A stretch of DNA of 64,000 bases from Arenicella chitinivorans (GTDB taxonomy: Bacteria; Pseudomonadota; Gammaproteobacteria; Arenicellales; Arenicellaceae), in contig NZ_BMXA01000005.1 of NCBI RefSeq assembly GCF_014651515.1, positions 1 to 64,000 on the forward strand. Direction: 5' to 3'. A program made the position numbers and the translations under genes. A model generated the notes under the pieces. It worked only from the letters and a program-made list of their open reading frames with translations, made no database searches and was not told the origin of the DNA. This document shows positions 44,366 through 53,421 of the stretch, piece by piece. The number at the start of each line of letters is the position of its first letter. Positions within the stretch are counted from its first letter, which is position 1.

Positions 44366-45673
44366 ATGACCACCGATCACTACTCGAACTCGCCTGATAT
44401 CAACGCTGTTTCCGAACCGGAACTCATACCGTCAATCTTTGCTCAGAGCAGGCAACGCATATTCGACGATGCCAACCATCGAGCCATCGACCGTTTCTTT
44501 AGGAGTAAATATATTGAGCTATTTCAACGACTTGAAAGCGGTTGCATCACGGTTATCGACCCCCTAGGTACAATCGTGCTCGGCGACCCAGACGCAAAAC
44601 TACAATGCACGATGACCATCTTTGACCTACGCAGTTACACCAAAGTCGCGTTGGGCGGTAGCAACGGGTCCGCACAAGCGTATATTGAAGGTCTGTGGCG
44701 TGTCGATAACCTGAGTCACCTAATTCGAATCTTTGTCATTAACCGAGTCGTATTGGAAGAAATGGAGTCCGGGCTGGCGAAGATCGCTCAATATGTACTG
44801 CGCGTCTGGCATCACCTCTTTCGACGCAATACCGTCGCCGGCTCACGCAAGAACATTGCGGACCATTACGACCTTGGCAACGAGTTTTTTCGTTTGTTTC
44901 TTGACGAACGCATGATGTACTCCTCAGCGCTGTATCAGCCCGGCGACGATCTTAATTCGGCATCAGAGCGAAAACTACAACGAATTTGTGACGTACTAGC
45001 GCTAAGTTCCGAGGATCACGTGGTGGAAATCGGCTCTGGCTGGGGCGGGTTCGCGTGCTACGCAGCGCGTACCACAGGTTGTCAGGTAACCACGGTCACC
45101 ATCTCACAGGAACAATACGACGAAGCGGTCGCACGGGTTATGCGAGAAAACCTATCCGACCAAGTAACCGTTAAATTGCAGGACTATCGTGATGTCGAAG
45201 GCACCTTTGACAAATTGGTCTCCATCGAAATGATCGAGGCAATTGGGCATCAATACCTCGACACCTATTTTCGTAAACTCAACCACCTGCTCAAACCTAA
45301 CGGTAAAGCATTGGTTCAGGCCATTGTCATCGACGACAATCAGTACCAGAAAGCCCTCAAAGAAGTGGACTACATCAAACGATACATTTTCCCCGGCGGT
45401 TTTATGCCATGCTACAGCGTGATTTCACAATTCGCTGGTAATAATCGTCTCATGCTAGAAGACCTGCATGATATGGGGCTGAGTTACGCGCAAACACTGC
45501 GTGATTGGCGTAAGCGTTTTTACCATCGGATTGACGATATTACCCAGCAAGGTTACGACGCCGCGTTCCAGCGTATGTGGGAGTTTTACTTGTGTTATTG
45601 CGAAGGTGCGTTTGATGAACGCGCCATCAGCGTCGGCCAAATCTTACTACGTAAACAAGCGCATGCAGACTAA
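44366..45673 (+). CDS. cfa: Cyclopropane-fatty-acyl-phospholipid synthase family methyltransferase
   Basis: A SAM-dependent enzyme that methylenates or methylates the double bond of membrane phospholipid acyl chains. The 435-residue protein shows NIADHYDLGNEFFRLFLD, MMYSSALY, the SAM-binding VVEIGSGWGGFACYAA, IEMIEAIGHQYLDTYF, FPGGFMP and a C-terminal CEGAFDERAISVGQILL block, all standard. The open frame reaches 44321, but the ATG at 44366 (MTTDHYSN) starts just after the DUF1365 stop at 44355. It belongs to the lipid-modification cluster. Whether it makes cyclopropane, methyl or furan precursors cannot be told from sequence. Confidence 0.94.
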   Translation: MTTDHYSNSPDINAVSEPELIPSIFAQSRQRIFDDANHRAIDRFFRSKYIELFQRLESGCITVIDPLGTIVLGDPDAKLQCTMTIFDLRSYTKVALGGSNGSAQAYIEGLWRVDNLSHLIRIFVINRVVLEEMESGLAKIAQYVLRVWHHLFRRNTVAGSRKNIADHYDLGNEFFRLFLDERMMYSSALYQPGDDLNSASERKLQRICDVLALSSEDHVVEIGSGWGGFACYAARTTGCQVTTVTISQEQYDEAVARVMRENLSDQVTVKLQDYRDVEGTFDKLVSIEMIEAIGHQYLDTYFRKLNHLLKPNGKALVQAIVIDDNQYQKALKEVDYIKRYIFPGGFMPCYSVISQFAGNNRLMLEDLHDMGLSYAQTLRDWRKRFYHRIDDITQQGYDAAFQRMWEFYLCYCEGAFDERAISVGQILLRKQAHAD

Positions 45674-46214
45674 GTTTTCCTCAGTCACCAGCGCGCTGCG
45701 TTGGCCGACCGTTATTAACGCGGCCCTCTTTCAACTGTTGTGGTTTGCCTGTGTGCTAGGCAGCGCAAACCGATTGTTTATTCCGGCACTGTGCGCGTTT
45801 CTACTTCTTGCTGCTTTCCAGCTGCGAGCACACCGACGCGCCGAGGGGGACTACAGTTTACTCGTACTGAGCTTGGCACTCGGAATCCTGATCGACAGCC
45901 TCTGGCTGATTCTGGGTTTTGTAGAATTCACCGATCCTCGTCCCCTGCCGTTTCTGGCACCAGCCTGGATATTAGTTTTGTGGGCAGGTTTCGCGCTCAC
46001 CATCAATCACTCGATGGCATGGGTCAATGCGCACCCGGTTCTGCCGGCTTTACTAGGTGCAATTGGCGGCCCTTTATCCTATATGGCAGGCGAAAAACTG
46101 GGCGCGGTGGCGTTCCTGATTGATCGCGAAATCGTGCTCGCCGCTATTGGGCTGGCTTGGGCGTTTGCCATGACCGTGTTCGCTCAAGCGGCTGGACGCA
46201 AACTTATTAAATAA
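45663..46214 (+). CDS. DUF2878 family membrane protein
   Basis: A 183-residue integral membrane protein with about five hydrophobic segments (VINAALFQLLWFACVLG, RLFIPALCAFLLLAAF, LLVLSLALGILIDSLWLILGF and two later ones) and the family block LGAIGGPLSYMAGEKLGAV. The ATG at 45663 overlaps the end of the CFA gene by 11 bp. A larger open frame begins at 45501 inside that gene. Co-occurrence with the preceding three genes is well known, but its task in lipid modification is not established. Confidence 0.9.
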   Translation: MQTKFSSVTSALRWPTVINAALFQLLWFACVLGSANRLFIPALCAFLLLAAFQLRAHRRAEGDYSLLVLSLALGILIDSLWLILGFVEFTDPRPLPFLAPAWILVLWAGFALTINHSMAWVNAHPVLPALLGAIGGPLSYMAGEKLGAVAFLIDREIVLAAIGLAWAFAMTVFAQAAGRKLIK

Positions 46215-46286
46215 GCCGGTGCTCTACATCGACGAGATATGTTTAAATAGGCTCAGGAACAACCTTAACCGATTAAGCCGTACCGA

Positions 46287-47360
46287 ATGAGTCTCGAAAA
46301 CACCAACATCACCAATCTAGAACGCTTGGTGACCCCACTCGAATTCAAACAACAATTTCCCGTTACCGACGCGATCACCACGCATGTGGAGCGCAGCCGA
46401 CAAACCATCCGTGACATCTTGGATCGTAAAGACAATCGGCTGTTCGTGGTCGTAGGCCCATGCTCGGTCCACGACACCAAAGCGGCGTTGGAGTACGCGG
46501 AACGCCTGAAAAGGCTGTCCGATGAAGTGCAAGACCAATTGTTCATTCTAATGCGCGTCTATTTCGAAAAGCCCCGCACGACTGTTGGCTGGAAAGGTCT
46601 GATCAACGACCCCTATTTGGATGGCTCGTTTCAAATTGAAAAAGGCATGTCAATCGGGCGCGAACTGATGATCAAGATCAATGAAATCGGTCTGCCAATC
46701 GCGAACGAAGCGCTCGATCCAATTTCACCACAGTACATGCAGGACTTGATCAGCTGGTCGGCGATCGGTGCGCGAACCACGGAATCGCAAACCCATCGTG
46801 AAATGGCCAGTGGTTTGTCGGTGCCAATTGGCTTTAAAAACGGAACTGACGGCTCACTCGGTGTCGCCATTAATGCACTGCAATCTGTGAGCAGTGGCCA
46901 CAGCTTTCTGGGCATCGATCCCCAAGGCAAGGTGTCGATCGTACATTCGTCTGGCAACCAATACGCACACATTGTGCTGCGTGGCGGTGGCGGCAAGCAA
47001 AACTATGATTCGGTCAATGTGCGCCTAACGGAACGGGAACTGAGAGATAAGGCCCTGCCCGTCAATATTATGGTGGATTGCAGTCATGCTAATTCGAATA
47101 AAGACCCCGAACTACAGCCATTGGTATTAGAGAACATAACCCAGCAAATACTTGAGGGAAATCAAAGTATCATCGGAGTTATGCTGGAAAGTCACCTAAA
47201 CCCTGGCAGTCAAAAACTGACAGACGACAAGTCCGCTCTTGAGTACGGCGTGTCGATCACCGATGGCTGCATTGGCTGGGACACTACCGAGAGCTGTCTG
47301 AAAGAAATGGCATCCAAGCTCAGACAGCTCAAACAATCGGTCAGCCAAAACTACGTATAA
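46287..47360 (+). CDS. 3-deoxy-7-phosphoheptulonate (DAHP) synthase, class I (second copy)
   Basis: A 357-residue class I alpha enzyme with the same blocks as the copy at 31599-32663: VVGPCSVHDTKAALEYAERL, MRVYFEKPRTTVGWKGLIND, SWSAIGARTTESQTHRE, VPIGFKNGTDGSLG, and MVDCSHANSNKDP. The two copies differ enough to be true isozymes and probably respond to different aromatic amino acids. The next genes, an NSS transporter and an aromatic-type aminotransferase on the other strand, fit an aromatic amino acid theme. Its final 20 bp overlap the 3' end of the convergent transporter gene. Confidence 0.95.
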   Translation: MSLENTNITNLERLVTPLEFKQQFPVTDAITTHVERSRQTIRDILDRKDNRLFVVVGPCSVHDTKAALEYAERLKRLSDEVQDQLFILMRVYFEKPRTTVGWKGLINDPYLDGSFQIEKGMSIGRELMIKINEIGLPIANEALDPISPQYMQDLISWSAIGARTTESQTHREMASGLSVPIGFKNGTDGSLGVAINALQSVSSGHSFLGIDPQGKVSIVHSSGNQYAHIVLRGGGGKQNYDSVNVRLTERELRDKALPVNIMVDCSHANSNKDPELQPLVLENITQQILEGNQSIIGVMLESHLNPGSQKLTDDKSALEYGVSITDGCIGWDTTESCLKEMASKLRQLKQSVSQNYV

Positions 47361-48678
47361 GCAGTCCGATCACGATCAGCGGACAAACGAATTTAACGTA
47401 AGTAGGCCAGATCTTCCAAAACAGGGTACGCTCCACATGCGGGCTACCCTGTTTTAGTTCTTGCAATAGTTTGTCGCGTTGCCATACCCAGCCAACAAAG
47501 ACACAGAATAGAATGCCGATCAATGGCTCACTGAACTCTGTGGCGATCCGGACAACCCAATCAAACAACCAAGCAGCGTTGAAGATAATTACCAAGCTGA
47601 AGGCGAAGATTCCACTACCAACCAGCCACGCGGCCTTTTTACGCTGAATACCGCGGCTTTCGCTGGCGTAGGCAACTGGCACTTCCAACATTGATATCGA
47701 AGAAGTCAGCGCAGCAATACTCATCAATGCGAAGAACAGCATCGCCACTACGGCCCCTGCGCCGCCCATGGTGTCAAACAACGAAGGCAGCACGTTGAAA
47801 ATCAAGCGCCCGCTCTCAATCAGATTACCGGCATCATCATAAATGACCACGCCGTTGTGTTGTGCCACATACATTGCCGGTATCACCAGCATCCCCGCCA
47901 GCACAGCGATCCCAATATCCATCCCTGCGACCGTCGCACCCAGCTTAGGCAGGTTTTCGGACTTGCTGACATACGAGCCATAAATCATCATGGTGCCCAC
48001 ACCAAGTGACAAAGAGAAAAAAGCCTGGCTCAATGCGTCCACCACCAAACCGGGTTCCAAAACCTTAGAAAAATCCGGTTGTAAATACACTCGCCAACCC
48101 TCTGCGGCACCAGGTTGCATCGCTATATAAATTATCAATGCAATGATCAGAAGAATCAGTACCGGCATCAGACGCGTGGACCATTTCTCAATCCCGCTGG
48201 CCACGCCGTTAGCCACAATTGCAATTGTCAAAACATAGAACACCGCACTGAATAGAATACTGCGTGCGACCGAGTCCGCCACAAACCAAGTTTGCGACTG
48301 CCCCAATAACTCTGCAACGGCGCCGATACCGTGTGACACCATCCAGCCAGCGACAATCGCGTAAAAGCTCAGGATCAGACTGGCGGTTAACATGCCCCAG
48401 TAACCAGTCAGGAACGCCAATGGCCGAAACCCCGGGGTACTCACAGCGTTGACCGATCGCACCGTGTCTGACTTAGCATAACGACCAATGACCAGCTCGG
48501 CCATCAATATGGGATAAGCCAGCAAAAAGGTCAGAATGATATAGGTAAAGACAAACGCCCCGCCGCCGTTCGACGCTACCTTAATCGGAAACCCCCAGAT
48601 GTTACCCAGCCCAATGGCGGAACCGGATGCGGCAAGTACGAATGCGGTGCGTGAACTAAACTCTCCTCGAGCGGCCAT
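47341..48678 (-). CDS. Neurotransmitter:sodium symporter (NSS/SNF) family transporter
   Basis: A 445-residue secondary transporter with about 11-12 membrane helices. The N-terminal signature ARGEFSSRTAFVLAASGSAIGLGNIWGFP holds the unwound helix 1 of LeuT-fold carriers, with Gly and Asn residues that bind sodium and substrate. Bacterial members usually import amino acids such as Leu, Trp or Tyr with sodium. The context suggests aromatic amino acids, but this is inference. It shares 20 bp at the 3' end with the convergent DAHP synthase gene. Confidence 0.93.
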   Translation of the reverse strand: MAARGEFSSRTAFVLAASGSAIGLGNIWGFPIKVASNGGGAFVFTYIILTFLLAYPILMAELVIGRYAKSDTVRSVNAVSTPGFRPLAFLTGYWGMLTASLILSFYAIVAGWMVSHGIGAVAELLGQSQTWFVADSVARSILFSAVFYVLTIAIVANGVASGIEKWSTRLMPVLILLIIALIIYIAMQPGAAEGWRVYLQPDFSKVLEPGLVVDALSQAFFSLSLGVGTMMIYGSYVSKSENLPKLGATVAGMDIGIAVLAGMLVIPAMYVAQHNGVVIYDDAGNLIESGRLIFNVLPSLFDTMGGAGAVVAMLFFALMSIAALTSSISMLEVPVAYASESRGIQRKKAAWLVGSGIFAFSLVIIFNAAWLFDWVVRIATEFSEPLIGILFCVFVGWVWQRDKLLQELKQGSPHVERTLFWKIWPTYVKFVCPLIVIGLLIRSFG

Positions 48679-48757
48679 AGTTTGTCTCCAATGATTTCTA
48701 TATCAATTTTGTTATTCTAATTGTGTGTCGACACGAGGCTAAGCCTGGTTCCCAAGC

Positions 48758-49954
48758 TCAACGCTGTAATACCTTGGATACGCGATCAATGATAACGGGC
48801 AGGTTTTCTGTGGACAGACCAGCAACATTGATACGCGTGCTGTCCAACAAATAAATGCCGAATTCGGAACGCAACGCACGCACGGCGTCCAGTGGGATAC
48901 CAAGATAACAGAACATGCCCTTACTTTGTGCCACGAAGCTAAAGTCTTTTACGGTCTGACTCTGATTCAATCCATCCGCAAGTTCACCGCGCAATCGATT
49001 CATGCGCGCACGGACTTGTTCCAGTTCGCTGCGCCACTCTTGTGTCAACGCCGGATCGCTTAATAGATGACCAACGATACCACCGCCATGGTAGGGAGAC
49101 ATACTGTACGAGCTACGGGCAGCGGTCAGAATGTGTGATTTAGCGGCGGCAGTTGTTTTACTGTCAGGCGTGATCACCATGACCGCACCGATTCGCTCAC
49201 GATACAACCCAAAGTTCTTCGAACAGGAGCTGGCAATCAGCACTTCCGGTAACCGTTTGACCGCCTCTCGTACGCCGTACGCATCTTCATTTAAACCGTC
49301 GCCAAAGCCCTGATAAGCCACATCGATAAAGGGAGTCAACTGTCGTTCAGCCAAGACACTGATCACTTGATCCCATTGCTCAGGCGTAATATCCGCACCG
49401 GTTGGATTGTGACAACATCCGTGCAACAACACCACATCGCCAATTGGAATCGCTTGTAAAGAACTCAGCATTTTACTGAAATCCACAGCGTGTGTTTCTG
49501 GACTGTAGTACGCGTACTTTTCAAGCTTCAAACCCGCACTCTGGAGTAATGGAAAATGGTTCGCCCAGGTTGGGTCACTGACCCAAACCGTGGCCCCTTC
49601 ACGCGCGTGCATCAACAATTCAGCACCCATTCGTAACGCGCCGCAGCCGCCTGGTGTCATCACCGCACCAACCCGATCACCCAATTGAGCGCTCAGCGAA
49701 TCGCCTAACAGAAGTTGCGTCATGTGTTGTAAAAATAATGGATCACCAGCCTGTGGGGCATACGACTTGGTCTCCTGCGCGTCGATTAACTGAGCTTCCG
49801 CCTTTTTTACAGCCGTAAAAATCGGTGTCACGCCATGAGCGTTCTGATACACACCAATCGACAGGTTGATTTTGTCGGGGTTCGAGTCTTGCTGAAAGGT
49901 TTGATTAAGCCCCAGAATAGGGTCGGCGGGCAGTGTTTCTAATTTTCCAAACAT
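48758..49954 (-). CDS. Aromatic amino acid / aspartate aminotransferase (class I, AspC/TyrB type)
   Basis: A 398-residue PLP enzyme of the homodimeric AspC/TyrB family: LPADPILGLNQTFQQDSNPDKINLSIGVY-type start, LLHGCCHNPTGADITPEQW, FIDVAYQGFGDGL, and the cofactor lysine in IASSCSKNFGLYRERIG. These enzymes transaminate aspartate, tyrosine or phenylalanine with 2-oxoglutarate. Substrate preference cannot be read from sequence, but the neighbouring DAHP synthase and transporter make a TyrB-like role reasonable. Confidence 0.94.
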   Translation of the reverse strand: MFGKLETLPADPILGLNQTFQQDSNPDKINLSIGVYQNAHGVTPIFTAVKKAEAQLIDAQETKSYAPQAGDPLFLQHMTQLLLGDSLSAQLGDRVGAVMTPGGCGALRMGAELLMHAREGATVWVSDPTWANHFPLLQSAGLKLEKYAYYSPETHAVDFSKMLSSLQAIPIGDVVLLHGCCHNPTGADITPEQWDQVISVLAERQLTPFIDVAYQGFGDGLNEDAYGVREAVKRLPEVLIASSCSKNFGLYRERIGAVMVITPDSKTTAAAKSHILTAARSSYSMSPYHGGGIVGHLLSDPALTQEWRSELEQVRARMNRLRGELADGLNQSQTVKDFSFVAQSKGMFCYLGIPLDAVRALRSEFGIYLLDSTRINVAGLSTENLPVIIDRVSKVLQR

Positions 49955-50003
49955 GAGCGAATGTATTCAATACGAAAATTGTTGAGAGTAAACAAGGAGT
50001 GGA

Positions 50004-50564
50004 TTATTCCGAGCTATGATTGTCCGCGTCCTCGCTTGTAGGATCGGTTTCCAACCCATCAGGGGCCAGTGTGGGGCGCTTTATTTCAGCCAAATATTTG
50101 AATAACAATCGAGCTGACTTCGGCGGTTTATTACGTTTTTGCTCATTGGCAGCATTGCGAACCAGCTGGCGGATATGTTGACGATCGATAACCGGGAACT
50201 GGTCGATGAGATCGGTGAGAAGGCCTTCGTCACCTGCGATCAATCGATCACGCCATTGCTCCAGCTGGTGCAACTCGGCTGTCTGCTGTTTTGATGGCTG
50301 CTTTTGCCGTGCGAGCTCCAACTGGATAGCCTCAACATCTTCTTCCTGCATCAGTGTCGCAATACGACGCAACTGACGCTGCAACGCGCCACGCTGGAAA
50401 CGCTTACCATCCTTCACGGCTTGGCGCATGGCGTCGCTTAGGGGCACTTTTTTAAGTGCTGACTCCGGCATTTTTATAAGTTCCTGCCCGAGTTCGTTCA
50501 GTACTTTTATCTCGCGTTTAATTTGCGTTTTGTTTGGACGGACGGCGTATTCGCGCTCATTCAT
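50004..50564 (-). CDS. darP: Ribosome biogenesis factor DarP (YjgA family)
   Basis: A 186-residue, highly charged helical protein that binds the dual-associated late 50S assembly intermediates in Escherichia coli. Family blocks are visible: the N-terminal SKTQIKREIKVLNELGQELIKM-type helix (KREIKVLNELGQEL), LKKVPLSDAMRQAV, RRQLRRIATLMQEEDVEAIQ, and LLTDLIDQFPVIDRQHIRQLVRNA. The tail ends with an acidic Ser-rich segment. It stands alone between the aminotransferase and a sensor kinase gene. Confidence 0.93.
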   Translation of the reverse strand: MNEREYAVRPNKTQIKREIKVLNELGQELIKMPESALKKVPLSDAMRQAVKDGKRFQRGALQRQLRRIATLMQEEDVEAIQLELARQKQPSKQQTAELHQLEQWRDRLIAGDEGLLTDLIDQFPVIDRQHIRQLVRNAANEQKRNKPPKSARLLFKYLAEIKRPTLAPDGLETDPTSEDADNHSSE

Positions 50565-50700
50565 GAGGACTAAAACTATGGCGACTTAAACATGCGTTTA
50601 CAAGTCGCATCTGGCTATCGGAGCAGTGTGATTATCAGCCGAGAATTATGCGCTGTATGCTAACGTATTACCAGCTTTTTCACCGTGATAGCGTTTCAAA

Positions 50701-52056
50701 TCAACGTTTTGTCCAGCGCGATGTTACGATAGATGAGCGTGATGATTCATCGAAAATCACCTCGATGCGCGTACCAACGTTTACCTCACTTTCAACTTCG
50801 ACAGTCCAGTTAAACCGATTCGATAATCGCTTGACGATTGTCAGTCCAACGCCATAGCCTTTGCGTTGGGTTTTCCCCGGTTGATCAGCTCGGTAATAGG
50901 GTTGAAAAATTTTCTTGATCTGATCCTTGGTCATACCGATACCCGTGTCCGCGATCACTACCGAATGTTCTTTGATAATCACGCTCACGGTGCCTTCGTT
51001 GGTGTACAGAACCGCATTGCGGATCAAGTTGCCCAACACGATAGACACCACCTTGCGTGCCGTATCGAGTTCCAGCGGATACTGTTCATCAACTTCAATT
51101 GAGACAGGCTTGTTATCGAGGTAGATTCCAGCATCACTGATTTCGTGCTCCACGATCTCAGCAATCACGGTGTGCTCGTCTTCAAATTCTTTGTCTGTCT
51201 CACGTGCCAAAATCAAGAACGCATCGATCAGCTCTTCCATGTCACGCGCTGCACCTTTGATACGCGTAACATACTTGCGCGAATAGTCGTCTAGATTTTG
51301 CTCTGCCAACATCATGTCGCTCGCCATTTTGATAACCGTTAATGGGGTACGAAACTCATGGCTTGCATCGCGCGTGAAAGCGCGCTCGCGCTCCACAAAG
51401 CGCCGAATCCGACGTGCGTACGACCCGAAGGATTTGACCAATTTTTCGACTTCCCAGTCCACATCGCCCGGGACGTCCGATAGGTCCTCCAAGCTGGCAT
51501 TTGGGTGCGCCGGATCAAAACGGTCAAATCGATTCGCGAGCCAAACTATTGGGCTTAACAGGTGATTAGATTCCCGATAAACCCACCAAGCCGCCACATA
51601 AATCAGCACCAGCACAATGGTTAACGGAAAGATACCGAAATAGATCGCCAGTCGCAACACACTCTTGCCGTCGAACAAAAGGTGCAACCGTTTGCCGGGA
51701 TGCGCGTCGGACTCACTGGCATACAGCAATGAGTGCGCGGTCTGCCCATGCATTTTGTGGAAGCCCAAACCATAGCCCTGCAGATCCTCTGGCATACCCA
51801 GCTCCGAGTCGCTACTGGTCAGATAACCTTTGAGGTTGTCGGTGTTTGGCGGTGGAAAATCCCGATTTTGAGAGTACGACTCCCAGAAATGTTTTGATTC
51901 GCCAATAAGCGCTTGCTTGACCAAAAACTGTTCGATAACCACGCTCGCAAAACCAATACCAAGCACCGCGACCAAGGCGATCAGACACGCCTGTAAGGTC
52001 ATTTTTCGGCTAATCTTGGAACGAATGATCGACTGCCGCAGATCTGAATTTTTCAT
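50701..52056 (-). CDS. Sensor histidine kinase
   Basis: A 451-residue membrane kinase. Two membrane helices (about residues 22-42 and 138-158) bracket a periplasmic sensor domain of about 95 residues. After a linker come HisKA with phospho-acceptor His233 in TRDASHEFRTPLTVIKMA, and HATPase_c with LIRNAVLYT, VIADTGIGM and GYGVGLTIVKRL. Co-oriented with the response regulator just upstream (52146-52835), with which it surely pairs. The stimulus cannot be read from sequence. Confidence 0.95.
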   Translation of the reverse strand: MKNSDLRQSIIRSKISRKMTLQACLIALVAVLGIGFASVVIEQFLVKQALIGESKHFWESYSQNRDFPPPNTDNLKGYLTSSDSELGMPEDLQGYGLGFHKMHGQTAHSLLYASESDAHPGKRLHLLFDGKSVLRLAIYFGIFPLTIVLVLIYVAAWWVYRESNHLLSPIVWLANRFDRFDPAHPNASLEDLSDVPGDVDWEVEKLVKSFGSYARRIRRFVERERAFTRDASHEFRTPLTVIKMASDMMLAEQNLDDYSRKYVTRIKGAARDMEELIDAFLILARETDKEFEDEHTVIAEIVEHEISDAGIYLDNKPVSIEVDEQYPLELDTARKVVSIVLGNLIRNAVLYTNEGTVSVIIKEHSVVIADTGIGMTKDQIKKIFQPYYRADQPGKTQRKGYGVGLTIVKRLSNRFNWTVEVESEVNVGTRIEVIFDESSRSSIVTSRWTKR

Positions 52057-52145
52057 TATTTCAATTTCATCATCACACAGTGATCGAGTCGCCTCGAGGC
52101 AATCTTGGCGCTCCCTGAACTTCGGCTACCACAGCCCAAGATACA

Positions 52146-52835
52146 TTATGGCGCGTCACCAATGCGATAGCCACGGGACTGAATTGTTTGCAGCAGCGGC
52201 TGATCAAATGGCTTGTCGATTTGTTTGCGCAGATTGTACATATGGCTGCGCAATGTATCGCTGTCGGGCAAAATATCGCCCCAGATCTCGTGTTCTAGTT
52301 GGTTGCGGCTGACGACTTTTGGCGATTCTTTCATCAAAATGGTTAAGATTTTCAAACCGATTGGCGATAAGTAAATTGGCTGACCGGAGCGCTGCACTTC
52401 GAGTGTGCCAGTATCCAGCTCTAAGTCCCCCACCGTCAACACTTCTTGCTGCGCGATCTGCCCTTTACGGCGCATTAGCGCTTTGATGCGCGCTTCGAGT
52501 TCGAGGATCTCAAATGGCTTAACTAAATAATCGTCTGCGCCAGTTTCGAGTCCTTTAACTTTATCCTCCAGCGTGTCACGTGCAGTCAGCATCAGAATCG
52601 GTGTATAGACTTTGGACTCTTCACGCAATTTTCGACACACATCCAACCCATCCATTTCCGGCAACATTAGGTCTAGCAAGATAATATCGTATTCGTTTTG
52701 ACTCGCGAGATTGAAGCCCATTCGACCATCACTGGCGTAGTCCATCTCGTAATCGCGGCGCTCGAAATAATCGTAGAGCATCTCGGCGATGTCTTTATGA
52801 TCTTCAATAATTAAAACGCGGGTATTTTGAGTCAT
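52146..52835 (-). CDS. OmpR-family response regulator
   Basis: A 229-residue DNA-binding response regulator. The receiver domain has the phospho-acceptor Asp55 in IILLDLMLPEMDG, with LIIEDHKDI at the N-terminus, TARDTLEDKVKGLETGADDYL and VKPFEILEL. A winged helix follows, with LSPIGLKILTILMKESPKVVSR and the recognition region LRSHMYNLRKQID. It forms a two-gene operon with the downstream kinase. Confidence 0.96.
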   Translation of the reverse strand: MTQNTRVLIIEDHKDIAEMLYDYFERRDYEMDYASDGRMGFNLASQNEYDIILLDLMLPEMDGLDVCRKLREESKVYTPILMLTARDTLEDKVKGLETGADDYLVKPFEILELEARIKALMRRKGQIAQQEVLTVGDLELDTGTLEVQRSGQPIYLSPIGLKILTILMKESPKVVSRNQLEHEIWGDILPDSDTLRSHMYNLRKQIDKPFDQPLLQTIQSRGYRIGDAP

Positions 52836-52894
52836 AGTGTAAAATCAAGTTAGTATAATGTTATGAATATTAGGCAAGCAGCAGTGATTTCCGC

Positions 52895-53383
52895 GTGAAT
52901 AATACACACCGGTTTACCGCCTCTAAACGCATCTACCAGACCCTGTTGGTCTGCGCTGTGCTGGGCAGCATGGCCGCGTGCGTAGCAAGCCGCTCTTGGC
53001 AGACCGACCACCGCGCTTTGATGTCAGACCTGGTATGCAAAGATGCACACCAGTACCGCGACCGCGTGGTTGGCGACGGACACTGTGTATCGCTCATTAA
53101 GCGATGCAGCGGCGCACCAGACACCGTCGACTGGCGACCAGGTGAAACGGTTCTCAATGCGGACTTAACTCCTGGCACCATTATCGCGACCTTCAAAGGC
53201 AATCGCTACCCTAGCCGACGAGGTTATCATGCCGCAATCTATATCGAGCAAGATGAGCGTGGCATCTGGGTTTGGGATCAATGGGTAGGCAAACCAGTCC
53301 ATCGACGACTCATTCGAATCCGTGGCGATGATGCGCTGCCGAGCAACTCGGCGCAAGCTTATCGCGTGGTGAAACTGCGTTAA
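52895..53383 (+). CDS. BPSL0067-family lipoprotein (putative Cys/His peptidase-like)
   Basis: A 162-residue protein starting with GTG at 52895. The N-terminus has a lipobox (LVCAVLGSMAAC, modified Cys29). The mature domain has a Cys in GDGHCVSLIKRCSG, a His in RRGYHAAIYIEQDERG, and WVWDQWVGKPVHRR, an order consistent with the NlpC/P60 or CHAP-like amidase fold, where Cys and His are catalytic. The family is linked in the literature to the type VI amidase group, but no such genes are near. It lies between the two two-component systems, divergent from the first. Confidence 0.78.
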   Translation: MNNTHRFTASKRIYQTLLVCAVLGSMAACVASRSWQTDHRALMSDLVCKDAHQYRDRVVGDGHCVSLIKRCSGAPDTVDWRPGETVLNADLTPGTIIATFKGNRYPSRRGYHAAIYIEQDERGIWVWDQWVGKPVHRRLIRIRGDDALPSNSAQAYRVVKLR

Positions 53384-53421
53384 TCCGCAGTATTTGAAGG
53401 TCACTGCTTACGTTCCGATAG

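Noticed and set aside
45501-45662. Longer N-terminus for the DUF2878 protein
   Set aside because: The extension lies inside the CFA synthase gene in another frame. The ATG at 45663 gives a normal membrane-protein start and an 11-bp operon overlap.
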